Positions 1-12,168 of a DNA stretch of 64,000 nucleotides are shown here, in pieces. How positions within the stretch are numbered: position 1 is the stretch's first letter; each line of letters opens with the position of its first letter. This DNA comes from Cyclotella cryptica (lineage: Eukaryota; Bacillariophyta; Thalassiosirophyceae; Thalassiosirales; Thalassiosiraceae). The DNA lies in assembly GCA_013187285.1 (NCBI GenBank), contig JABMIG010000173.1:7501-71500 (forward strand). Reading direction: 5' to 3'. The notes under the pieces are model-generated. The model saw only the letters and a list, made by a program, of their open reading frames with translations, did not search any database and was not told where the DNA came from. The translations under genes and the position numbers were made by a program.

Positions 1-1032
1 GATGAAAATGATGACAATGATGAAATGATGACAATGATGACAAATGAATGATAAAATGATGATAATGATGACAATGATGACAATGATGACACAATGATGA
101 CAATGACAAATGATAAATGATAAATGACAATGATAATGATAATGATAAATGAATGATGATAAATGATGAAATGACAAATGATAATGATGATGATAATGAC
201 AATGATGACAATGATGACAATGATGATAATGATGATGATAATGATAAATGATGATGATGAAATGATAATGAAATGATGATAAATGATGATGATGAAAATG
301 ATGATGAATGATGATAAATGATAAAAGAATGATGATGAAATGATGATAAAGAATGATGATGAAATGATGATGATGATGATGAAATAATGATGAAATGATG
401 AAAATGATGATGAAATGATGACAATGATGATAAATGATGATAAATGATGACAATGAATGACAAAAAATGATAAATAATGATAAATGAATGATGAACAAAT
501 GATAATAAATGACAAAAAAATGACAAAAATGATAAAAAATGATAAATAATGACAAAATGACAATATAATGATGATGAATGATAATGATGATAAATGATGA
601 TGACAAATGATGATAAAATGAATGATAAAACAATGATAGAATAAATGATGAACAATGATAAAGAATGATGAAAAATGATGACAATGATGAACGAAATGAT
701 GAAAAATGATGAAAAAATGATAATAATGATGATAAATGATGACAATGATGATGAATGATGACAATGAATGATGATAACAATGATGATGAATGATGATAAA
801 TGATGAATGATGAAATGATGATAAATGATGATAAATGATGATGAAAATGATGATAATGATGATAATGATGACAAATGATGACAAATGATGACAATGATGA
901 GAATGATGACAATGATGATAATGATGAATGATGATGAATGATGATGATAAATGATGAGATGAAATGATGATGACAATGATAATGATAATGACAAATGAAT
1001 GATGATGATAAATGATGATGAAATGATGATGA

Positions 1033-1075
<43 letters not shown>

Positions 1076-1559
1076 CAATGATGATGAAATGATAAATGAT
1101 GAAATAATGATGGAATGATGATATAAATGATGATAAATGATAACAATAAAATGATGAAAATGATGAAATGATGATGAAATGAATGATAAATGATGATAAT
1201 GATAAAGAATGAAAATAATGATGAAGAAAATGACAATGATGATAAATATGATAGAATAAATGACAAATGAATGATAAATGAAATGATAATAATGATAAAT
1301 GAAATGAAAATAAAATGAAATGACATGATGATAAAAGATGACAATGATAAAATGATGAAACAAATGATAAAAAATGATAAAAAATGATAAAAACAAAATG
1401 ACAAATGATGAAATGATAAAAAAATGATGAAAATGAATGAATAAAATAAATGATAAAACAAATGATAAACAATGATAACAAATGACAAAATGATGAATAA
1501 AGAATGAAAATAAATGATAAAGAATGACAAAAAAATGATAAAGAAATGATAAAAAGTAA
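1..1559. repeat. Degenerate GATGA/AATGATGA low-complexity DNA
   Basis: The stretch is built almost only from the words ATGA, ATGATGA, ATGACA and AATGATAA on the plus strand, in no fixed period. Cytosine appears almost only in GACA, and thymine only in ATGA/ATAA. It is a degenerate microsatellite that starts before the window. A pure (GAT)n run lies at about 1030-1072. No gene is supported. Confidence 0.9.
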
Positions 1560-4500
1560 TATGAAAAAAATTTGATAAAATTAATTACAAATAATAAATA
1601 AATGATAAAGCAATGAAAACAATGAGAAATGTAATGATGAACAAACAGAATTGAATAAAAAAAAAAAATGATGAATGAAAATGTAAATGATAGAAATTTA
1701 AGATGAAAATAAAATGATAAAATAAAATGATAAAAAATGATAAATAAATGAAATGATGAAATTAAATGATATTAAACAATGAGGACAAACAATGATGAAA
1801 TATGAATGAAGATAATAAAATGATAATAAAGATATAAATAATGATGAAATAATGATAAAATAAATGATAACAATGACAATGAATGATCAAATGAACAAAT
1901 AATGATAACAAGATGAAATAATGATAAGAATAAGAAGATAATGATAAAATAATGAGAAGAATGATAAAAATAATGATGGAATGATAAAGATGAATGATGA
2001 AAGAATGATATGAAAATAAATGAGAATAGAATGATGAGGAATATGAAGAAAATGAGAACAAAGAGAAGAAATGAAATAAGATGAAATAATGAATGTAAAG
2101 AATAAATGAGAAGAATGAAAAATAGATGAAATGAATGACAGAAGGATGAGAAAACAAATGATAGAAAGGAATGAAATGAAATAAATGAATAATGATAAAA
2201 TGAATGATAAAAGATGATAAATAAAATGACAGATATGATAGAACATGAAAAGAAAATGATAAATGAAAATGATGAATGATAAGAATGATGAATGATAAAA
2301 TGATAAATGATAATGATAATGATAAAAATGATAGAATGATAAATAATGATAAAAGAATAAGATAAATGACAATTATGAATGAATAGATGATGAAATAATG
2401 AAGATAAATGAATGACGAAATAGATAATGATAGAATGATGAACAATGATAAAAAGAAACAAGGATAAAGAATGAGAAAGAATGAGAAGAAACAAGAAAAA
2501 AATGATAAAAAACAAAATGAGAAACAAATGATAAGAAAGAAGAAGGAGAAGAAGAAATGAAGAGACAAAACAAACAAAATGATAAACAGAAAAGAATGAA
2601 AAAAGAGAAATGATAAAGAATGAAAAAAAAAATGATAAACAAATGAGAACAATGATAAGAATGAAAAAATGATTAAAGAAGAATTGATTAAAGAAATGAT
2701 AAAATAATGATGAAAACAGAATGAGAAATAAATGATAATATTAAATGATAAAGAATGATAACAAATGATGAAATAAAATGATAAATAATGAAGAAACAAT
2801 GATAAAGAATGAGAAAAAATGATAAACATAATAGAATGAAACAAATGATAAAGAAATGATAAAATGATAAAATGACAAACAAATGATAAATAATGATAAA
2901 AAAATAATAAAAACAAATGATAAGAGATGAAATAGAATGATAAACAATGAAAGAAAAATAAATGATAAAATAAATGATGAAAGAAAGATAATGATGATAA
3001 CGAATGATAAATAATGAAAAAGAAAATGACATAAAGAATGATAAATAAATAGAAAGAAAAAATGATGATAAAAGAATGATAAACAACATGAATAATAGAT
3101 AAGATAAATGAATGAAAATGAATGATAAAAAATGATAAACAATGATGAACAATAAAAAGAATGATAAAACAAATGATAAAATGATAAATGATGAAATAGA
3201 ATGATGAAGAAATGATAAATGAATGAAAAAAACAGAATGATAAAATAATGAAAAAGAATGATAAGAATGATAAAATAAAATGATAAAATAATATAAAATG
3301 AAATGAGAAATGATAACATAATGATAAAAATGAGAGAATAAATGATAAATAATGATGAAGAATGATAATGAGAATGATAAATAAAAATGAAAAATGAAAA
3401 TAATGATAAATGAATGATAAATGAATGATAAAGAATGATAAAAATGATAAATAAATGATAAACAGAATGATAAAGCAATGATGAAATGGAATGAGAAAAT
3501 GAATGATAAAAAATGATGAAAAGAATGAGAAATAAATGATAATGAATGATAAGAAATAATGATAAATGAATGATAAACAATGATAAGAACAATGATAAAA
3601 CAGAATGCGATAAGAATGACAAATGATAAACAAACAAGATGAATAATAAATGATAATAAATTTAAACAAACATAATAAAGAAAATGATGAAACAATGATA
3701 AATAAATGGATAAATAAATGATTAAAAAATGATCAAGAAGGAGAAATATGCAATGATGAAAAGAATGATGAAATAATGATGATGAATAACAAGAAAATAT
3801 GAAGGATAAGAAATGAGGAGAAGAAGGATGAAATAGATGAGGATGAAAAAGGATTAAATGAAGGAAAAGAAGGAGAAGAAAAAGAAGAAGATAATGAAAG
3901 AAAGATAATGATGAAACAATGAATGATAAAATTGAAGAAAGGATAATAAAAGAAGAAGGAAAGAGAAGAAGGAGAAGAAGGAGAAGAAGGAGAAGAAGGA
4001 GAAGAAGGAGAAGAGAGGATGAAGAATGAGAATGATGAAATGAATGAGAAATGAATGATAGAATGAAAAGAAGAAAGAAGAAGAAGGATGAAAGAAATAA
4101 TGAAAGGATAATGATAAAATTTGAATGATAATGATAAACAAATGATAGAAAAAAGAATGAGAAAAGAGATGAATAATGAAAAAGAATGATGAAAAAATGA
4201 ATGAATGATAAAAAGATAAGAAAGAGAAAGAATGAAGAATATGAAAATGAATGATAATGGAATGATAAATGATGAGAAACAGAATGATGATACAAATGAT
4301 GAAAAGAATGACAAAGATGATGAAATAATGATAAAAAATGATAAAGGAATGATAAAAATGATGTAATGAAAAAAAATGATGAATAAATGAAGGAAATGAA
4401 AATGAAGAATGAGAAAATGATAAATAAATGATGAAAAGAATGATAACAAATGAAGATGAATGAATGATGAAATGAATGAGAAGAAGAAGGATGAAATGAA

Positions 4501-4845
4501 ATGATGAAAGAATGATAATGAGAATGATAAAGAATGAAAAAGAAGAATGATAAGAAAAATGAGAAAAAAATGATAAACAATGATAAACAAATGATGAAAG
4601 AGATGAAAAAAATGATAAAAATGATAAAACAAATGAGAAAAAAAATGATAAATAATGAGAAGAAAGAATGATAAAAAAATGATGAAATGAAATGAGGAGA
4701 TAATGATGAGAATGATATAAATGAAATAAGAGGACAAATGGATAAATGAATGATAAAGAATGAGGAGAAGAATGAGATAAAAGAATGAGAAGAGGATGAG
4801 AAAGAAAAGATAGAAGAAAGAATGATGAAGAAAGATAAGAATGAT
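1560..4845. repeat. Degenerate AATGATAAA/GAATGA low-complexity DNA
   Basis: This continues the preceding array, but AATGATAAA, GAATGATAA and AATGAGAA dominate, so the tract is richer in A and contains TAA and TGA densely on the plus strand. The minus strand reads open for hundreds of codons of Phe, Ser, Ile, His and Leu only because its words (TCATT, TTTATC) contain no stop. I treat these reading frames as artefacts. Confidence 0.9.
3961..4018. repeat. Short GGAGAAGAA array
   Basis: About six copies of the 9-bp word GGAGAAGAA are embedded in the AATGATAAA-type DNA. This is the same word as the long tract at 4846-5393, so it looks like a small earlier copy or seed of that array. Confidence 0.9.
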
Positions 4846-5393
4846 GAGAAGAAGAAAGGAGAAGGAGAAGAAGGAGAAGAAGGAGAAGAAGGAGAAGAAG
4901 GAGAAGAAGGAGAAGAAGGAGAAGAAGGAGAAGAAGGAGAAGAAGGAGAAGAAAGGAGAAGAAGGAGGAGAAGGAGAAGAAGGAGAAGAAGAAGAAGGAG
5001 AGAAGGAGAAGAAGGAGAAGAAGGAGAAGAAGGAGAAGAAGGAGAAGAAGGAGAAGAAGGAGAAGAAGGAGAAGAAGGAGAAGAAGGAGAAGGAGGAGAA
5101 GGAGAAAGAAGGAGAAGAAGGAGAAGAGAGAGAAGAAGGAGAAGAAGGAGAAGAAGGAGAAGGAGGAAGAAGGAGAAGAAGGAGAAGAAGGAGAAGAAGG
5201 AGAAGAAGGAGAAGAAGGAGAAGAAGGAGAAGAAGGAGAAGAAGGAGAAGAAGGAGAAGAAGGAGAAGAAGGAGAAGAAGGAGAAGAAGGAGAAGAAGGA
5301 GAAGAAGGAGAAGAAGGAGAAGAAGGAGAAGAAGGAGAAGAAGGAGAAGAAGGAGAAGAAGGAGAAGAAGGAGAAGAAGGAGAAGAAGGAGAA
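4846..5393. repeat. 548-bp polypurine tract, (GGAGAAGAA)n
   Basis: All bases from 4846 to 5393 are A or G. Most of it is a 9-bp GGAGAAGAA array with a few phase slips between about 4950 and 5170. Either strand gives long open frames (Glu/Lys/Gly/Arg on plus, Ser/Leu/Phe/Pro on minus), but composition alone explains them. The array stops abruptly at 5394, where ordinary AT-rich sequence starts. Confidence 0.95.
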
Positions 5394-6064
5394 CAGTGCT
5401 CAGTTTCCATAATACAACTAAGATTATGAAAATCTTGATATCTTTGGATACCAGAGTCTGAATAATTGGACTTAAAGGAATTACAGTTACCAGTTTAACT
5501 GTAGTATTGTAGTGTTACATTGTCCCACATCAAAAACATACCAGATTTTAAGTAACCAAAAACATCAGGGACAATACATCTGTACGAAGACAATTTCCAA
5601 GGCCTCCATAGCATCACCTCATCTATGAGAAATACCATTGCAACACCGGTTCTGCCATGATCGCCCTCACCACAACATCCCCCAAAACAGTCCTGCTGTT
5701 TGTTTTTGTCAGATTTGTTTTATTTTCAAATTTTGTTACACAGGGGCCATCTTGAACAGAAGCTGGGCAGACGGGATTGCAGTGAGTGTATGTTGATTTT
5801 ATAGTCATTATTCCCTGCTTTGTTTCTCTACATGATAGCCTCATATAGATGCATTCATTGTGGTCCGTTTCTGTGCTGTTCTGGGTGGGTTGTTCATCAG
5901 CCTTTCATGGTGACATTTTTCATGCCAAATTAGGCATGACAGAAATTAAAGGTGTGTGTTCTTCCACCCGAATTTTATCCAGACAATTAAGTAACAAGAT
6001 TTTTGATTTGTCTCTTTACGGTCTGTTGGTGCCTCCAAAGTGCTGTGTCAGCTAAAGTGATTTG

Positions 6065-6613
6065 CTATGAGGTGAGTTTAGCCAAATTTGTTTCATCCGT
6101 TGCACTCCATTTGCTGTGAATTGGTGCATCAGTTGGATTATCTAGTATTTTCCTCCACTTTGCAGCCATTTCATCCTTTCTCATCCCACTGAGATCCTTG
6201 ACTTGATAATACGTCAAAAAGACTTGAAATCAGCAGTATTGTATTTGAAGTGCTTTTGTTGCACTAAATTTTCCCTTGCCTTTCTCTGAACATCCAGCAT
6301 CTTTCCTGCGGACTTGTTCCTCTGTTGCATGTCCTTTATTTGTGTTTCAATAACCTTCTTTAGTGCAGCCAAAAATTATCATAATTTGTCAAATGGCCAC
6401 CTCCTGTTGCATGAAAGAGATTTCAGTGAGTTTTTGTCTGCTGATTTTCTTGTTTCTCTCCATTGAATGCCACACAGTCACTGACTTTCTGCTAACCTTT
6501 TTAATGGTATTTTTGAAAACTTGGCCATTGTATCTATTACGTGACCAAAAATGAGTTGAGACATTGTTTGATTCTTGGATATAAAGCATGGTTATGTTGT
6601 TGCTGACTTGCAA
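6065..6613 (-). pseudogene. Decayed coding stretch, probably transposon-derived
   Basis: On the minus strand about 110 codons still read as protein-like sequence. A charged helical part (KKVIETQIKDMQQRNKSAGK at its start) comes first. About one base of frame slip near 6225 follows, then a compact segment containing KDLSGMRKDEMAAKWRKIL and ending at a stop at 6065. Further minus-strand sequence up to 6613 (VSRKSVTVWHSMERNKK) may be the same gene. The KDLS-MKKDEM-KWR style resembles small DNA-binding domains in transposon proteins, but I cannot name the family. It is clearly not intact. Confidence 0.4.
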
Positions 6614-7691
6614 ATTGTTTTGTGGGCATGCTCAAGTCAATGGAGTGGCATCACACTTTTCCCACACCACACAATTTAGTTCTTGGAGTAGCCCATGTCA
6701 AATGCACTGCGTGGAACAACAATACAAGAGACTGGATTGGTCCTTCCAAACATGAGAATTCCAACCATCCACAGTCACAAACTAGTGGTATTGTATCCAA
6801 TTAACCTAGAGTCCAATAATATCTTCAAATACTTTTGAAATTAAGTCTTGAATGGACCATAGCTCTTGTCTGTCTCTTGAGTGACTGCAGTAGTATTAGG
6901 TAGTCCCAGATATCAATCAACCCAAGAGTCCACTCCTCTGCCAGAAACCCTAACTCCATTCAGCCTGGGTCACTATAGACCTTCATGGTAACTCTCTTTC
7001 ATGGAACATCCTTAGCATCTTGGAACAATTGCACAATAGAATTTAAAAATATGACTTGAATTCTCTCTCATCCATTCCACCCATCAAATTCATGGCTACA
7101 GTCACAAGTCACTCTTTTTCACAATCAGTTCCAAATTTACCTTTCATTTTAGGAAAGAAAGTGCTCATCTTCATGCTCACCCATTGAGTGTCTTCTCATT
7201 GAGACGTAGTCAAGAACTGGCAGTGCAGCAGAATTTGTTCTCTGGAAGCTGTGCTACCTGTGATCATTGTAGTTGTGACACAACTTTTGATTGTTGATCT
7301 ACCAAGATTGAGTAGATTGGGAGAGTAAAACAAGATCTCTGGCCTGCCACCTCTGTTACACTGTTCTTATCCAAAACAAGACATGTCTCATCAGTGATAG
7401 TATTTTTAAAGTTGTTCCATAGGTATCACTGTCTTCCCATCAGAATAGACTTTGGGAAGTCTCAGCTCCAACAAATCCCTCTCCCAATTGTAAAAACCAA
7501 GACTTTATATTGAAATAGGTTACCCAGTGAACACATTGTTCCTCCACATTATTGCTTCTTCCACTTGTAAGCTCCGATGCTGCAGGTTTCAACAAGCTAT
7601 TCAACAAATGCATGTAATCCAAAACAATGACAGTTAACTTGCTCAATTAGTTTATTGTTTGATATCTCAGTGAAGTTGTTTTATTTGAGTG

Positions 7692-7743
7692 TAGCTCTCA
7701 AAAGATTGCACAGGTGGTTGAATGCCAATCGGGGTTCAAATCC
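7692..7743 (+). other. Pol III A-box/B-box-like pair (SINE-like)
   Basis: TAGCTCTCAAAAG at 7692-7704 resembles a tRNA-type A box, and GGTTCAAATCC at 7733-7743 fits the B-box consensus GGTTCRANTCC. The sequence does not fold into a complete tRNA because no matching acceptor stem flanks it. It could be the head of an old tRNA-derived SINE or a chance pairing. Confidence 0.25.
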
Positions 7744-7787
7744 CTCTGGTCCTCTCTTTTTTGGGCCCGCATCAATTCGATCATCAG

Positions 7788-8264
7788 TCACTTCACACTG
7801 TATGTTTTGTTTATGAATTTCAACCCCAAACACACCCACACCAGCTTGCTAGCCTCACTTGCTGACATTTTCTTCTTGCCCTCTGGCTTAGCAAGTTCGC
7901 TAGCATGGAGAGAGGTGGCTCTTTTGTGACCAGCTTTGTGATGGAGCTTGATTTTCAATTTGTTGAAGCCATTCTGTTGGGCCTCAGCAGATGTACACCT
8001 AATATTTTTCAGTTGAGGAAGTGTGCTTGCAGTTGGAGTGAGAGTTGACACTGTTGATGCAGGTGAAGATTCTGTCACATGAATTACCTTTGGAGGTGGC
8101 ATGGATGCTCTGCAGACTCTCATCTTGAGAGTACAATTATTACTCTCCTCAAGCATAAAAATTGTGACTCTCGTTGCCTTGGGCATGCTCAAAGTCGGAT
8201 GGCCTGCTTTGTCCTTGGAGGCCCTCTTCACAAGAGCTATAAGCTCTTCCTCACTTGTAGTCAT
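7788..8264 (-). CDS. Hypothetical 158-aa reading frame, possibly decayed
   Basis: An open frame of 158 codons starts with MTTSEEELIALVKRASKD. It has a Thr/Ser/Pro-rich middle and a basic C-terminal part (HHKAGHKRATSLHASELAKP, then EGKKKMSASEAS). The basic Ala/Lys/Ser part is reminiscent of N-terminal DNA-binding segments of some transposase genes, but I recognise no domain. It lies in gene-poor DNA on the same strand as the decayed stretch at 6065-6613 and may be another piece of the same old element. There is no sign of introns or promoter. It could be non-coding. Confidence 0.25.
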   Translation of the reverse strand: MTTSEEELIALVKRASKDKAGHPTLSMPKATRVTIFMLEESNNCTLKMRVCRASMPPPKVIHVTESSPASTVSTLTPTASTLPQLKNIRCTSAEAQQNGFNKLKIKLHHKAGHKRATSLHASELAKPEGKKKMSASEASKLVWVCLGLKFINKTYSVK

Positions 8265-10627
8265 GTAAGGAATGAGGCAAAAGTATATTGTCGGGATTAT
8301 TTCCAGAAACGGAGAACATACTGTCTGTGTAACATGTGTGCATGATGAGAGGGTGGTGTATTTTTACTGGAAGATCTACATTCAAGCACAATTTTGAATG
8401 GCTTGCAGTGATCTGAGACACCACGACCCATATACCAATCAAAAGCTTGTGAAAAGATGAATATATAGTATTTTGCACAAATCTCACTGTGAGGGCTGTG
8501 GAAAAAGTTATATGTGGTCGGCAAAAATTGAAGAGAATCGGTTTTTGTTGTTGCAAAAGGAGGAGCAACAGTACTACAGTTAAACTGGTGTTTTTTATTT
8601 TCATGATCAGTGGTAACCAATGATTAATAATTGGATCTGTCACGTTTCTTCAAATCTTATGTGAAGTTGATGCTGTTCTGAATCTGTTTCTTGCATATTT
8701 GTGTAATGTATGTGACTCAAAACTTCTGAGCACATGGGGCTGACATGAGACTCAACACGGATGTATGTCCGCATGTCCACAAAAAACCATGTCCCAGAGA
8801 AATTAAGGACATATCGGACAGGTCCAAGAACATGTCCAGGGCATGTGAAACTATGGTAACAAATAGTGGAGTTGCAGTAATGCTGTCATATGGATAGTGT
8901 ATGTCCTCTGGGAATGTTTATAAGCCCTAGGTTTCTACTGGTAAAAAGTTGTAACCAGGTCCTATTTTTCTTGATACTTTCTACACATCACCACTCCTGT
9001 CAACAGAAAATACCAATATAGCATGTAAGATCAAGAGAAAAAAATTGCTTCTCATCTTTGTTTACAATATCACCTTGCAACTTTAGTGAGACAATAGAAG
9101 TGACCTTCACCTTCCATAAATCATGATGAAGCAAGAGACGCCCAATAAAGCCCCCTCACTCAAGAAACAAATCCCTCCCTTCCACTAACACTAAAACATA
9201 TACTACACAATTTAACAACAGTTATTTTTCTATTTTCAATATTGAAACTGCCGACCACCAAAGAATTAATTTCCAATGAAGACCTATCTTAACATGAATT
9301 CTCTGGGAGCAAGAAATACTATTGAAGACAGAATCACAGATCACGACCATTCACCTGAAAAAAATGGTTTTGATCATTCAAAAAAGCTGGTGGCATACTT
9401 TGCAGTCAGGTCGACTTACCATAATGAACACATCAAAAATTTAGTGGAAATGATGCTAAATGAGCTGCATGTTGGGTTATATCATAGCAGGAAAGTTTGC
9501 AGTTGCACAAAGAAACACTTCCTGCCGAGTCTGTTCCGATGATAGCACACACATGTTATGTCACAAAACCCCTACACACAATTGTGTGTCAGAGACAAAG
9601 AGTATGCTGAAAGGATGGAGATCACTGGCACTGGGAAGCAGAATGAAAACAAGGAAAAGTTTTGATGTTCAATAGACATCTGTTGCAATGGGTTGAAGTA
9701 AGAACTGAACAAGTAAGTTGCCATCTGTAATAGCATAAAAATGCAACAACACAAGTGAAGAACCATTTCATGCCCTTTCTACAGCAACAATTTGCTCAGC
9801 AGGGGTGGATGCTTTGTTATCACTTTCCATATTCTCCTACAACAAATGTCATAGATGATTACACCATACCTGCCTTTTCAAAGATGGTGGAGGACAATAA
9901 GTAAAGAAGAGATTTGGACACTTGAATAAGAGATATTTGAAAGGTACACTCTTGGCAAACCCTTCATTGCTTTTGTTCAAATTGATCAGGTGGCATGTGC
10001 AATTTTGGAGGACTAGGACTGAATGATCACATGAAAGGAAAAGGGTGAAACATTTGGAAATTATGAATACCATGCTATCATGATGATGATGTAGCACCTG
10101 AGGTGGAGTTGGAGATAGCAAGATGACATGGGAACAAATGTCTGGTAGAAGAATGAATTTTCAAACATGTCTTGTTGATTCAACAATTGGTTTCTTCCTC
10201 TCACAAAGAAAAGAAATGTGTTGATCAGTCATGTTTCATCGAGATGACCTTATTATTTGGTTTGACAGAGACATTCCATACATTGTGACAGTCATCCATA
10301 TCTATGAGTTAATTTTAGACAAAAACGGCTCCTACATGACAAACAATACACATCAAACCAAAAAATCTCAGGGAATTGACTATTCAAGGCAACAAATTCT
10401 TATGATAATGCCCATTTTCCACAGTCAAGTTGGTATCTCTTGTAGGACGGGGTTGCATGGAGTAGGTGCACAGTGGAAAGAACTTACTAATGTAGACAGC
10501 AACATCTAACTTCAATGACATACGCATCTGCTCCATCAGTGATTAACACTCAAGAAAAATACAAAATTGACACCCATTAGAATCCAATGGGACCCCATCT
10601 TGGAGATGTCCAAATTTTCCAAAATAA

Positions 10628-10785
10628 ATGATGATAGACTCAATTCCTCTCTCTGCAAAACAAACTTTGATGCATTCAATGATATTACATCAGGAAAAGA
10701 ACATAGATTTGTCTTATGCTATGATAGGATCAATGGCTCACTCTGCAAAACAAACTTTAATATGTATTCAATGATTCTATATTTG
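10628..10785. repeat. Two-copy tandem duplication, about 90 bp
   Basis: A segment around 10628-10690 (core CTCTGCAAAACAAACTTT, then ATTCAATGAT) is repeated about 90 bp downstream at 10722-10785 with substitutions. No coding content is supported. Confidence 0.6.
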
Positions 10786-11695
10786 GAATCAAAGAAATTG
10801 TCATTGCCTTGCTGAAGCAAAAAATATGGACTGTGAAGTATGAGAACAGTGGTGTGAGATAAGGAAGGAAGGATTGACTGCATGCCTGCATTGATGATTG
10901 GAAATGGCAAGATTGTCATTGAAACATATGGTGTACAGTATTGTGAAAGAGGGGGGGAAAGGAATAGGTAAAGGCATATTGAGATTTTGGCATCAATCTC
11001 AATCCTTTTGGGGGAAGTGGGTGGGGATCAATTGAATATATTGTTGTCAAATTTGATAAAGAAGGATGCTGATGCAGTTTTTGTAAAAGCGCTGTTAAGT
11101 ATGCTGTTGGATTGCAATATGAGTCTATAAAAGAACTCTATATACCTGATAATAGCAGTGAAAAACACATACCTGTGTTTCAGATGAACAGGAAACTGTT
11201 GAGCCATCTCCAGTTTGAATTGTTAAGTTTTTACTGTTCTCTGAACTTGTGGTGATGCTGCCAAATGAATAAAAGAGATAAAGAACACTGGTGAAGGCTG
11301 AGGCAGTTGTGAACAAATTTAGAAAGAGAACAACTCATCTGTTCAAATGCCAAGTCAAGGATGTGGGCAGTTTACCCAAATGGAGAGAAGAAGATCTGGA
11401 GGAAAAAATGTTTGAAGATCAGGATAAGTATGCAATATATTTAAAGGTTTGTTGCTTATCCTATCAGGTGTTCTCAACTGCTGGGAGTCAAAATGTTTAC
11501 GAGACATACAAAAAAGTGATCTTCTAGCACATAGGTTAGTGCCTGTTACAGCTTGGAGATGCTTTTTCCTGCCTCCAATGATACTTAGTGACTACCTTTA
11601 TTTTTTTAAAAACATTTAAGATATTTGCCACTGACCATAAAAAATTACACGTCAACCATGGGATTCGCCGCCCAACTTGTAAATGCAGTGGAATC

Positions 11696-11806
11696 CAATT
11701 ATCGAGTGCAGGATGTGACCTAAAGGGCTTCATCGCATCTACAACACCGGTAGATGCGATACAACCCTTTAGGTCACACTCCTGCACTCGATAATTGGAG
11801 AATGGA
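11696..11806. repeat. Near-perfect 111-bp hairpin
   Basis: CCAATTATCGAGTGCAGGA near 11696 is answered by its reverse complement ending at 11806. The inner parts also pair (TGACCTAAAGGG with CCCTTTAGGTCA; CGCATCT with AGATGCG), leaving a loop of about 11 nt (ACAACACCGGT). Arms are about 50 nt with few mismatches. It could be a foldback MITE or a hairpin RNA precursor; there is no evidence for transcription. Confidence 0.85.
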
Positions 11807-12168
11807 ACAGTCCCATTGGAGCGAGGGGGGGGGGCGGTTTTGTGGGGAGCGATCGTGACAAGCGCGGGAGAGCAGCGACGATGGATGGGAGGAGGCGGTT
11901 TTTCAGAGTTATTATTCATGCGACATAAAATAAATAAGCTGTTTTACATAAGCCAAATTATGCAAATGTAAGTGTGACGTACATTCAGTAGTGATATCTA
12001 AGCTGTGCAGGACCAGCCATCTCCGAGCTGTACAGGAGATAATACTGCATTGGTATGTGCATTTACTGAAGCAAACCCCAATCAACTAGATTTATATAAA
12101 TCAATAAAGTAGCATAGCGATGTTTATTCAATTATTACACCCATTGAAAAATGAGTTATACGTAGCTT

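Larger units (their letters stand above)
5394..12100. other. AT-rich gene-poor region
   Basis: No intact gene is recognised in these 6.7 kb. It contains decayed minus-strand coding stretches (6065-6613 and 7788-8264), a pol III promoter-like pair (7692-7743), a short tandem duplication (10628-10785) and a hairpin (11696-11806), listed separately. CpG is scarce by eye compared with the gene island that follows, as expected for old repeat-derived DNA. Confidence 0.6.

Noticed and set aside
1762-5410. Very long minus-strand frames rich in Phe/Ser/Ile/His, and Ser/Pro/Leu frames in the purine tract
   Set aside because: They arise because the repeat words contain no stop on that strand. There is no domain, start context or codon bias beyond composition.
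4822-5461. Plus-strand (Glu-Gly-Glu/Lys-Lys-Glu/Arg)n frames
   Set aside because: All three frames are open across the same GGAGAAGAA array, which shows that composition alone explains them.
7692-7752. Intact tRNA gene
   Set aside because: The T-loop-like GGTTCAAATCC is present, but no acceptor, D or anticodon stem of correct length can be formed.
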